Below, piece by piece: positions 47,277 to 54,842 of a DNA stretch of 64,000 nucleotides. Below the pieces are notes generated by a model, which worked only from the letters and a program-made list of their open reading frames with translations, was not told the DNA's origin and did no database searches. Location of the stretch: positions 211,913 to 275,912 of the forward strand of contig NZ_JAKSYI010000069.1 of NCBI RefSeq assembly GCF_022829285.1. The letters are read 5' to 3'. Source of the stretch: Methylobacterium sp. J-078. GTDB taxonomy: Bacteria; Pseudomonadota; Alphaproteobacteria; Rhizobiales; Beijerinckiaceae. Positions within the stretch are counted from its first letter, which is position 1. The number at the start of each line of letters is the position of its first letter. Position numbers and translations under genes: made by a program.

Positions 47277-50200
47277 TCAGTAGGGCGGGTCGTCGCCGAA
47301 GAGGTAGTCGGGATCGCGGCGGCGCGGGCGGGGGCGGACCTCCTCCTCGTCGCCGAAGGGCGAGCGCTGGGTGCCGGGCCACGGCTGATAGGTCTCGGCT
47401 TGGGCCCGGCGGCCGCGCCGCTCGCCGAACGGGTCGAGCAGGTCGGAATCGGGCCCGGCGCGTCGGTTGTAGACCCCGCCGGCGAGGTCGGGGGAATCCG
47501 GGTCCGCGCCGAGGTCGCCGTCCTCCGGATCGGGCCGCATGGCGGTCCGGGTCTCGCGGGGCAGCAGCTTGTACTGGGTGTCGGCCATGCGGCCGTCCGT
47601 GACCCGGAAATGCTCCTGGAAGCCGCCGCCCTCCACGCGCTCGCCGCTGCGCGGGTCGATGCTCGCATCAGCGAGGAACTGGCGCGCCTCCGGGGTGGGG
47701 GGCGCGAGGGGCGTGCGCGGCACGCCGTTGGCCCAGGCCGCCTGAAGGATGGTGCCGGCGATGGGCACGGCGAGGTGGCCGCCGGTCTGTCCGCGCCCGA
47801 GGGTCCGGCGGGTGCCGTCGGCGTTGTCGTAGCCGACCCAGACCACGATGGTGATCTCGTTGGTGAAGCCGGCGAACCAAGCGTCGTTCTCGTTCTCGGA
47901 GGTGCCGGTCTTGCCGGCGACCGACGACGAGAACCGGGCGAGCGCGGCCGCCGTGCCGTGGTTGGTCACGCCCTGCAGCATGGTCTTCAACTGGTAGAAC
48001 GCCACCCGGTCGGCCGAGCCGATGCGGGTCGGGGCTCGCGCCGCGCGGGTATAGAGGGCCTTGCCGTCGCGCTCGATCGATTCGAGGGCGTAGGGCGCCG
48101 GCCGGGCGCCCTCGTTGGCCACCGCCGCGTAGAAGGCCGCGAGATCCACCATCCGCACCGGTTGCGCGCCGAGCACGAAGGGGTAGTAGCGCTCGCACTC
48201 GGCGTAGATCTGCGCCTCCAGGGCGAGGTCGCAGACCTTCTGCAGGCTGGCCGGCGCCTTGTCGGCGATGCCACCCTGGAGCAGGCGGGCGGTGACGAGG
48301 TTCTTCGAGAATTCGAGGCCGCGGCGCAGGGTCGTGGCCCCGGCACCGCCGCCGTCGTAGTTCTTCGGCGACCAGGACTCGCCGACCCCGCCGATGGGCG
48401 GCAGGGTGATGGCGGAATCCATCACCAGGGTGTTGGGCTGGAGCCCTGCGTTGAGGGCGGCGAGGTAGGTCAGCGGCTTCAGGGTCGAGCCCGGCTGGCG
48501 CACGGTCTGGGTGACGCGGTTGAGCTGGCTCAGCGGATAGGAGAAGCCCCCCGCCATGGCGAGGATGCGGCCCGTGCGGTTCTCCAGCACCAGGGCGGCG
48601 CCCTGGACGCCCGGGCGCACGCGCAGGTCGGTGCGCGGATTGCGCGCGTTCGGGTCGCGCAGCTTCACCCGCACCACGTCGTAGGGCTGGAGTTTTCCGC
48701 GCGCGGGGCCGGGCTCCAGGCTGGCGGTGCGGCCGTCGGCGAGGCCGACCTTCGGGGTGCCGCCGCGTCCCGCATCCAGCACCACCGCGAGGGGCCAGTG
48801 CACGTCGTAGAGCACGGGCCGCGCGGTCTCCAGCGCCCGCTGCCAGGCCGGTTTCGGGCGCTCGATCTTGGGCGCCGCCTTCTCGGCGGCCGCCGCGGCC
48901 TTTCGCTCGGCCTTCGTCTTCGGGGCCGGGACGGGCTTCGGGGAGTCGCCGACGAGGAGCGGCACGCCCAGCGGCGAGGCCTCGACGGCCGGAGCCGCGC
49001 CTTCGAGCTTGTGCACCGCGTCGGCGATGTTGAGTTCCGGCCCCTCGTAGCGGGCGCGGCCGGTGGAGCGCTCATAGGTGGCGAGGCCCTCCTGCAGGGC
49101 CGTCTCGGTGGCGGTCTGCAGGCCGGCATTGATCGTGGAGCGCACCACGTGGCTGGCGGCCGTGAGCGAGTCGACCCCCGCGAAGGTGCGCACCTCCCGG
49201 GCCAGGTGGTCGACGAAGTAGAACCCGGCATCCCGCCGGGTCGCGTCGAGGGGCTTGAGGCCCAGCGGCGCGTTGGCCGCCTCGCCGAGCTGCGCCTCGG
49301 TGATCACGCCCTCCTCCTTCATGCGCGCCAGCACGTAGGCCCGGCGCTCGCGCGCCCGGTCGGGGTACTTGTCGGGGCTGTAGAAGTTCGGGCCCTTGGG
49401 CATGCCGGCCAGCAGCGCCGCCTCCGGCACGGTGAGCTGGCCCACCGATTTGCCGAAGTAGCTGCGCGCCGCCATCTCGATGCCGTAGGCGCCGCGGCCG
49501 AGATAGATGCCGTTGAGGTAGAGTTCGAGGATACCGGCCTTCGGCAGGATGTGCTCCAGGCGGGAGGCCACGATCATCTCGCGGATCTTGCGCTCGTAGG
49601 TGACGTCGTCGCCCACCGAGAGGTTCTTGACCACCTGCTGGGTGATGGTGGAGCCGCCCGCCGGCCGGCCCGGGGAGGCGAGGTTGCCGATGAAGGCGCG
49701 GATCACGCCGCGCTCGTCGATGCCCTTGTGGGTCTCGAAGCGCTTGTCCTCGGCCGCCACGAAGGCCTTTTGGACCATCGCCGGAACCTCGGCGATGGGC
49801 ACGCTGAGGCGCCGGCCATTGGCCTCGAAGGCTTCCGCGTAGCGTTTGCCCGCGCCGTCGAGGATGAGGCTGGCGCCCGGGAGCTTGCGCTCCTTCAGGG
49901 CCTCGGCCGAGGGCAGGTCGGCCACCGCCTTGTTGAAGAAGGCGATGACCTCGCCCGCGTCGAAGGGCGAGTCCTTCGGGTTCTCGCCCTTGCAGAACTG
50001 GCGGTAGCTGACGTTCAACTCGCCGATGTCGAGGCCGTGCAGGATCTTCGGGGCGCTGGCGCCCGCCACCGCGCTCGGATCTTCCATGGCGGTCGAGATC
50101 AGCTCGTCGAGGTTGATGTCCTCGATGTCGAAGGCCTTGCGCATGTGGGCGCAGCCGTCGCGCAGGATCTGCACCACCTGGGCCCGGTCCGTCACCGGAT

Positions 50201-50288
50201 CGAACTGCGTCTTCACCGCGTCCGGCCGCGTCGTGACCTGGCTGAGCGTCAGCGCCGTGGCGAACAGCTTGATCAGGATGATGTTCAT
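47277..50288 (-). CDS. Class A penicillin-binding protein (PBP1-type)
   Basis: 1003 residues. Membrane-anchored bifunctional peptidoglycan synthase. A short N-terminal hydrophobic segment is followed by the glycosyltransferase (GT51) domain, catalytic Glu near residue 176 in FVAAEDKRFETHKGID and GGSTITQQVVKN. The transpeptidase domain has the SxxK serine near 600 (PGSTLKPLTYL), SxN-type motif and KTGT near 790 (VAGKTGTSENENDAWF). The C-terminal 120 residues are disordered and Arg/Pro/Asp-rich. A long Ala/Lys/Pro insert (about 470-500) separates parts of the middle region. The start chosen is ATG 50288. It resembles the PBP1A/C subclass of alphaproteobacteria. Confidence 0.92.
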   Translation of the reverse strand: MNIILIKLFATALTLSQVTTRPDAVKTQFDPVTDRAQVVQILRDGCAHMRKAFDIEDINLDELISTAMEDPSAVAGASAPKILHGLDIGELNVSYRQFCKGENPKDSPFDAGEVIAFFNKAVADLPSAEALKERKLPGASLILDGAGKRYAEAFEANGRRLSVPIAEVPAMVQKAFVAAEDKRFETHKGIDERGVIRAFIGNLASPGRPAGGSTITQQVVKNLSVGDDVTYERKIREMIVASRLEHILPKAGILELYLNGIYLGRGAYGIEMAARSYFGKSVGQLTVPEAALLAGMPKGPNFYSPDKYPDRARERRAYVLARMKEEGVITEAQLGEAANAPLGLKPLDATRRDAGFYFVDHLAREVRTFAGVDSLTAASHVVRSTINAGLQTATETALQEGLATYERSTGRARYEGPELNIADAVHKLEGAAPAVEASPLGVPLLVGDSPKPVPAPKTKAERKAAAAAEKAAPKIERPKPAWQRALETARPVLYDVHWPLAVVLDAGRGGTPKVGLADGRTASLEPGPARGKLQPYDVVRVKLRDPNARNPRTDLRVRPGVQGAALVLENRTGRILAMAGGFSYPLSQLNRVTQTVRQPGSTLKPLTYLAALNAGLQPNTLVMDSAITLPPIGGVGESWSPKNYDGGGAGATTLRRGLEFSKNLVTARLLQGGIADKAPASLQKVCDLALEAQIYAECERYYPFVLGAQPVRMVDLAAFYAAVANEGARPAPYALESIERDGKALYTRAARAPTRIGSADRVAFYQLKTMLQGVTNHGTAAALARFSSSVAGKTGTSENENDAWFAGFTNEITIVVWVGYDNADGTRRTLGRGQTGGHLAVPIAGTILQAAWANGVPRTPLAPPTPEARQFLADASIDPRSGERVEGGGFQEHFRVTDGRMADTQYKLLPRETRTAMRPDPEDGDLGADPDSPDLAGGVYNRRAGPDSDLLDPFGERRGRRAQAETYQPWPGTQRSPFGDEEEVRPRPRRRDPDYLFGDDPPY

Positions 50289-50492
50289 GCGGGCCGGGAT
50301 ACCGGAGGAAGGGTCGTGGCGCGGAGGGGCCGCACGGTCATAGCCGAGACCGCGTGCCGGAGCGTGGCAGATGCGCTGCACAAGGCGGCTGATTTAAGGA
50401 CGATGCGGCCACGCTTGGGGCATGCCCCAGCGGCAACGCTTTCTCGCGGGCCCGCGTTATGGCCCGGGGCGGCCGCCTCCGGAGACGCCCGC

Positions 50493-52160
50493 ATGATCAA
50501 GGACCTCTGGTACAAGAACGCCGTCGTCTACTGCCTGTCGGTCCGGACCTTCCTCGACGGCAACGGCGACGGCATCGGTGATTTCGCCGGGCTGGAGCGC
50601 CGGCTCGACTACCTGCAGGGCATCGGCATCACGGCGATCTGGCTGATGCCGTTCCAGCCCTCGCCCAAGCGCGACGGCGGCTACGACATCTCCGACTATT
50701 ACGGCGTCGACCCGGATTACGGCTCGCTCGGCGACTTCGTCGCCTTCACCCACGCCGCCAAGCAGCGGGGCCTGCGCGTCCTGATCGACCTCGTGGTCAA
50801 CCACACCTCGGACCAGCACCCCTGGTTCCAGTCCGCGCGCTCGGACCCGGATTCGCCCCACCGGGACTGGTACGTCTGGTCGAAGACCAAGCCGCCGCAC
50901 GCCGACGAGGGCATGGTGTTCCCCGGCGTGCAGACCACCACCTGGACCCGGGACGCCAAGGCGGGGGCCTACTACTTCCACCGCTTCATGCCGTTCCAGC
51001 CCGACCTCAACACCGCCCATCCGGCGGTGCGGGCCGAGATCCAGAAGATCATGGGTTTCTGGATCCAGCTCGGCGTCTCGGGCTTCCGCATGGACGCGGT
51101 GCCCTTCGTCATCGCCAAGAAGGGGCCGGAGGTCACGGGCGAGCCCGACGAGCAGTTCGACATGCTGCGGGACTTCCGCGAGTTCCTGCAATGGCGCCAG
51201 GGCGACGCCATCATCCTCGGCGAAGCCAACATCCTGCCCAAGAAGGACCTGGACTATTTCGGCGACGACGCCGACCGGCTCCACATGCTGTTCAACTTCC
51301 AAGTCAACCAGGCCCTGTTCTACGGCCTCGCGGCGGGGGACGGACGCCCCCTCGCCAAGGCCATGCGCAAGACCTGGAACCGGCCCGATTCCGCCCAGTG
51401 GGCGGTGTTCCTGCGCAACCACGACGAGCTCGACCTCGGGCGCCTCACCGAGACCCAGCGCCAGGCGGTGTTTTCGGCCTTCGGGCCCGAGAAGGGGATG
51501 CAGCTCTACGACCGGGGCATCCGGCGCCGCCTCGCCCCGATGCTCGGCGGCGACCAGCAGCGCATCGAGCTCGCCTATTCGCTGATGTTCACCCTGCCGG
51601 GCACGCCGGTGCTGCGCTACGGCGACGAGATCGGCATGGGCGACGACCTCGCGCTCAAGGAGCGCGAATGCGCCCGCACGACGATGCAGTGGAGCCCCGA
51701 GGCGCAGGGCGGCTTCACCAAGTGCGAGACCCCGACCCTGCCGGTGATCGACAGCGGTCCTTACGGCTTCGACCACGTCAGCGTGGCGGCCCAGCGCCAC
51801 GACCGTGGTTCGCTGCTCAACTGGATGGAGAGCGTGATCCGCACTCGCAAGGAGGTGCCGGAGATCGGTTGGGGCGACTTTTCCGTGATCGAGACGGCCT
51901 CGCCGGCGATCCTGGCGATCCGCTACGACTGGGAGGGCAACTCCGTGCTCTGCGTGCACAACCTCGCGGGCACGCCGATGGAGGTCGAACTCTCCGCCGA
52001 AATCGGGGGGCCGGAGGGCCGCACCCTCGTGGACCTCCTCACCGGCCGCCGCTGCGAGGCGGACGCCGACGGCCGCCATTGCCTGATGATGGAGCGCTAC
52101 GGCTACCACTGGTTCCGCGTCGGCGGCCTAGACGCGCCGTTGAAGCGGCGGGTGGGGTGA
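50493..52160 (+). CDS. GH13 alpha-amylase family, trehalose synthase-like
   Basis: 555 residues. The (beta/alpha)8 catalytic barrel starts KNAVVYCLSVRTFLDGNGDGIGDFAGLERRLDYL. The four GH13 regions are visible: DLVVNHTSDQHPWF (I), GFRMDAVPF with the nucleophile Asp (II), ILGEAN with the acid Glu (III) and LRNHDELD (IV). The order and size match trehalose synthase/maltose alpha-D-glucosyltransferase, although this copy lacks a C-terminal maltokinase. It may make or break trehalose or act on alpha-glucans; the substrate is not certain. The ATG at 50493 is used. It is divergent from the penicillin-binding protein. Confidence 0.88.
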   Translation: MIKDLWYKNAVVYCLSVRTFLDGNGDGIGDFAGLERRLDYLQGIGITAIWLMPFQPSPKRDGGYDISDYYGVDPDYGSLGDFVAFTHAAKQRGLRVLIDLVVNHTSDQHPWFQSARSDPDSPHRDWYVWSKTKPPHADEGMVFPGVQTTTWTRDAKAGAYYFHRFMPFQPDLNTAHPAVRAEIQKIMGFWIQLGVSGFRMDAVPFVIAKKGPEVTGEPDEQFDMLRDFREFLQWRQGDAIILGEANILPKKDLDYFGDDADRLHMLFNFQVNQALFYGLAAGDGRPLAKAMRKTWNRPDSAQWAVFLRNHDELDLGRLTETQRQAVFSAFGPEKGMQLYDRGIRRRLAPMLGGDQQRIELAYSLMFTLPGTPVLRYGDEIGMGDDLALKERECARTTMQWSPEAQGGFTKCETPTLPVIDSGPYGFDHVSVAAQRHDRGSLLNWMESVIRTRKEVPEIGWGDFSVIETASPAILAIRYDWEGNSVLCVHNLAGTPMEVELSAEIGGPEGRTLVDLLTGRRCEADADGRHCLMMERYGYHWFRVGGLDAPLKRRVG

Positions 52161-52306
52161 GCCGGCCGATCCGTCCGACGGGCGCGGCCCGCGAGGGCCT
52201 TTTGACCGCGCCGGGCGCGGGGGACTGGGTGAGCCTGACAGTGGAGGGCGCCGGCGAGCGATGACGCCTTTGCAAGGACAACATCTTCAACCCGCAACTT
52301 AAGCGA

Positions 52307-52335
52307 TTGCCAAGCCATACAACTTGAAGTAGAAA
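52307..52335 (+). promoter_or_regulatory. Candidate sigma-70 promoter of the PRTase-NADAR operon
   Basis: TTGCCA (52307-52312) and TAGAAA (52330-52335) are separated by 17 bases within an AT-rich gap upstream of the first island gene. Spacing is ideal, the -10 matches the consensus only in part. The ATG of the first gene is 57 bases after the -10. No operator palindrome was seen. Confidence 0.35.
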
Positions 52336-52391
52336 TACCCGATCATGAGGTTGGGCGGTGAGACCCGACGCTGAAATGACGGGAGAAGTCG

Positions 52392-53372
52392 ATGCCCGAG
52401 CGGGCCAGGCTGCTGCAATCGATCGCAGCGATCACACGAGACTACCGTGCGGGTGCGTTGCCATCACCTACGCCCGCCCATGTCGAACGATGGATCAACC
52501 AGTTTCCACACGACCGCCAGCAACCGATCCTTGCGGAGATGGAGTATGTCCTGGGAAAGACGTACGTCTCCCAGGCGGCTGTGAAGAGCTTCCTCACGCG
52601 CCTCATCAACCACAGACGATGGACGAAGGGCGACCCAAGGTCGTTCTGGCGTCAGGTGAATTTTTTGGACATCCAACCGCGCGGCCGATCGCAGACCGAA
52701 TTGTTGGCTCTGTTCGATGCGATGCTGCAGGAGGAATGCGGGATATCGATCGCCGAATGCGGTCAGGGGACCAGGTTTCTTTACCTCGACGACAGACTTT
52801 TCTCCGGGGGACGGCTCGGCACCGATCTGGACAATTGGATCAAGGAGGCGGCGCCGCAGGAAGCACAGCTTCTCGTCGCGCTCGTTGCCCTGCACACGCA
52901 GGGCACTTATTTCACGAGGCAGAAACTAGACGCAGCAATTCCCGCCTCGCGCAAAAACATAACGTTACGCTGGGCTTACCAACTTAAAATCGAAGACGGC
53001 CTCTTTCAGTGCAACAATTCTGATGTCCTGCGACCGACCGGCCCCGGAAACGATCCTGCCGTGCCGGCTTACATCGAATCACTCGGTAAAGATCAGACTT
53101 GGCGCACGGGAGACAGTTTAGGCCCCAAACAATTCTTCTCCTCGATCCAGGGAAGGGAGCTCCTGGAGCAAGAATTTCTCAGACAGGGCGTCGCGATCCG
53201 TGCGATGTGTCCCTACCTCAATGTGCACCAGAAGCCATTGGGCAACACGACGATGCGGACAACGGGCTTCGGGACCCTGTTCGTCACATTTCGGAACTGC
53301 CCGAACAACGCACCCTTGGTTCTGTGGGCTGGCGATCCGTGGTACCCTCTCTTCCCCAGGTTGACGAACTGA
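52392..53372 (+). CDS. PRTase-CE-like phosphoribosyltransferase-fold protein
   Basis: 326 residues. I recognise the pattern of the 'PRTase-CE' family linked to bacterial conflict systems: an N-terminal RVxxWxxQF-like HVERWINQFPHDRQQPILAEM (30-50), a core RFLYLDDRLFSGGRLGTDLDNWI (128-150) in which Asp133-Asp134 and Ser138-Gly139-Gly140 stand where type I phosphoribosyltransferases have their PRPP loop, and a C-terminal PNNAPLVLWAGDPWYPLFPRLTN. No membrane helix. It would bind PRPP or a nucleotide; catalysis is not proven. The base composition is less GC-rich than neighbours (for example around 52930-53000). It is followed 4 bases later by the NADAR gene, so they are coupled. Confidence 0.78.
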   Translation: MPERARLLQSIAAITRDYRAGALPSPTPAHVERWINQFPHDRQQPILAEMEYVLGKTYVSQAAVKSFLTRLINHRRWTKGDPRSFWRQVNFLDIQPRGRSQTELLALFDAMLQEECGISIAECGQGTRFLYLDDRLFSGGRLGTDLDNWIKEAAPQEAQLLVALVALHTQGTYFTRQKLDAAIPASRKNITLRWAYQLKIEDGLFQCNNSDVLRPTGPGNDPAVPAYIESLGKDQTWRTGDSLGPKQFFSSIQGRELLEQEFLRQGVAIRAMCPYLNVHQKPLGNTTMRTTGFGTLFVTFRNCPNNAPLVLWAGDPWYPLFPRLTN

Positions 53373-53376
53373 CGTG

Positions 53377-54027
53377 ATGGCCGAACCCGACCCGAGGATG
53401 TACCGCGCCGACGAGGTCGTCGCCTTTCGTAAGACAGGCGAGGCGTTCGGTGGGCTGTCGAACATGGCGCCCGGCTTTCCCCTTTGGATCGCCGGCGTAT
53501 CGTTGCGGACCTCGGAAGCTCTCTATCAAGCGTGCAGGTTTCCGCATCGGCCGGAGGTCCAGAGGCTCATCGTGGAGCAGGTCAGCCCGATGACAGCGAA
53601 GATGCGCTCGAAACCCTATCGAAACGACAGTCGTGAGCATTGGGACGATCTGCGCGTGCCTGTCATGAAGTGGTGTCTTCGGGTGAAACTGGCGCAGAAC
53701 TGGACAAGCTTCGGAGACCTTATCCTCGCAACGGGCGGGAGAGCGATTGTCGAGGATTCTCGAAAAGATGATTTCTGGGGTGCGATCAGGGATGCCGATG
53801 GCAACTTTCATGGCAGGAACGTCCTGGGGCGGCTCCTCATGGAGTTGCGGGAGAAGCTAAGGCAGGAGCCGGATAGCCTGAAGGAAGTCGCGCCGCTGAA
53901 ACTTCAGGATTTCACCTTGCTGGGCCATGAAATCCCGCTGGTGGCAGCCGAGACGTCGAGGGCCGGGGAGCGACGCAAGCCCGCCCAGGCCAGGACCGAG
54001 ACCTTGCACCTGTGGGCCTCGTCCTAA
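53377..54027 (+). CDS. NADAR/YbiA-family N-glycosidase-like protein
   Basis: 216 residues. The NADAR fold is evident: FGGLSNMAPGFPLWIAGVSLRTSEALYQACRF with the conserved Glu47 of SxE, RVPVMKWCLRVKLAQNWTSFGDLILATGGRAIVEDSRKDDFWG, and GRNVLGRLLMELREKL. YbiA clears harmful riboflavin intermediates; other NADARs hydrolyse ADP-ribose linkages on guanine or NAD-derived nucleotides, and some pair with DarT-like toxins. The start is ATG 53377 (a GTG one codon upstream is in frame). No own ribosome-binding site is visible, which fits translational coupling with the upstream gene. The C-terminal 50 residues extend beyond the family core. Role here is inferred. Confidence 0.85.
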   Translation: MAEPDPRMYRADEVVAFRKTGEAFGGLSNMAPGFPLWIAGVSLRTSEALYQACRFPHRPEVQRLIVEQVSPMTAKMRSKPYRNDSREHWDDLRVPVMKWCLRVKLAQNWTSFGDLILATGGRAIVEDSRKDDFWGAIRDADGNFHGRNVLGRLLMELREKLRQEPDSLKEVAPLKLQDFTLLGHEIPLVAAETSRAGERRKPAQARTETLHLWASS

Positions 54028-54126
54028 CGCGAGATCTCCCGCAGGCATGCGATGCGCATCCCTCGGGACGGCGGTCCTGCCTCCAGCAGGGCCGTCGCGG
54101 CGTTCACGCCCCAACCCCGAACCGGA

Positions 54127-54435
54127 TTAGCAATCCGGAAGATCGTCCAGGTTGTTCCGGGTGGTCTGATCTCGATCCGTGCGCAGGTACTTTCCCGTCG
54201 CACCCTGGACGCCCCGGATCTCGGTCCGTCCGTTGGTCCAGGGAACGTGATAGGTGTGCAGCCCGGACTCGATGTCGTTGATGGCGTCCTGCTTCCGGCG
54301 TGGGGACCATGGGTCGCCGTCGTTGCACAACGCCGTGATGTCGCCCTGCCGGTTCTTTCCGGTCTTCCTGACCGCACGATCAGCCCTGGTGTCCGCGTCC
54401 TTCCGTTGGCAGCCCGCCGAGACTACAAACTTCAC
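54127..54435 (-). CDS. DUF3892-domain protein
   Basis: 102 residues, MKFVVSAGCQRKDADTRADR at the start. The conserved part reads ITALCNDGDPWSPRRKQDAI NDIESG-like with HTYHVPW and ending GKYLRTDRDQTTRNNLDDLP, which matches DUF3892. The family is small, of unknown function, and often encoded near stress or mobile loci. It lies convergent to the NADAR gene (99 bases between the stops), so it is not in that operon but is part of the same low-GC island. The start is the ATG at 54435. Confidence 0.75.
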   Translation of the reverse strand: MKFVVSAGCQRKDADTRADRAVRKTGKNRQGDITALCNDGDPWSPRRKQDAINDIESGLHTYHVPWTNGRTEIRGVQGATGKYLRTDRDQTTRNNLDDLPDC

Positions 54436-54527
54436 GTAATTTCAGCCGCGAAAAATAAAACCTCATAGAAATCTTTAACGACGGTCGAGCCGGGGATAAA
54501 GTCGGCGGACCGCACAGGAGATCGGCC

Positions 54528-54827
54528 ATGGCCCGCATCCGCACCCATCCCGGCGAGATCCTCGCGGAAGAATACCTGGCGCCCCTCGCCCTCTTGGCCC
54601 GGCAGGTCGCGGCGGAGATCGGCGTGCCGCCCAACCGGGTCTCCGAGATCATCCGGGGGCGGCGCGGCATCACCGCCGACACGGCGATCCGGCTCGGCGT
54701 CCGCTTCGGGACCGCGCCGCAATTCTGGCTCAACCTCCAGAACGCCCACGACCTGTCGGCGGCGCGGGCGACGGTGGATTATTCCTCCGTCCGCCCCCGC
54801 GCGGCCGAACCCGCCACGACGTCCTGA
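54528..54827 (+). CDS. higA: HigA-family antitoxin, orphan
   Basis: 99 residues. HTH_3/XRE fold with the HigA signature: HPGEILAEEYLAPLALLARQVAAEIGVPPNRVSEIIRGRRGITADTAIRLGVRFGTAPQFWLNLQ. HigA normally neutralises and co-represses an upstream RelE-type toxin, HigB. Here the 92 bases upstream (54436-54527) cannot hold a higB gene and I see none. It is therefore an orphan antitoxin, possibly active in regulation or in anti-addiction. The ATG has AGGAG nine bases upstream. Confidence 0.85.
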   Translation: MARIRTHPGEILAEEYLAPLALLARQVAAEIGVPPNRVSEIIRGRRGITADTAIRLGVRFGTAPQFWLNLQNAHDLSAARATVDYSSVRPRAAEPATTS

Positions 54828-54842
54828 GGCTCGCCCGACCCG

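Noticed and set aside
47400..50492. Very long open frame on the plus strand running into the GH13 gene
   Set aside because: It is antisense to the penicillin-binding protein throughout, of biased Gly/Arg/Ala/Val content and without domains; the real gene in that frame begins at 50493.
54380..54733. Minus-strand frame overlapping higA and DUF3892
   Set aside because: Antisense to a well-recognised HigA protein; no domain; I looked here for a lost higB and found none.
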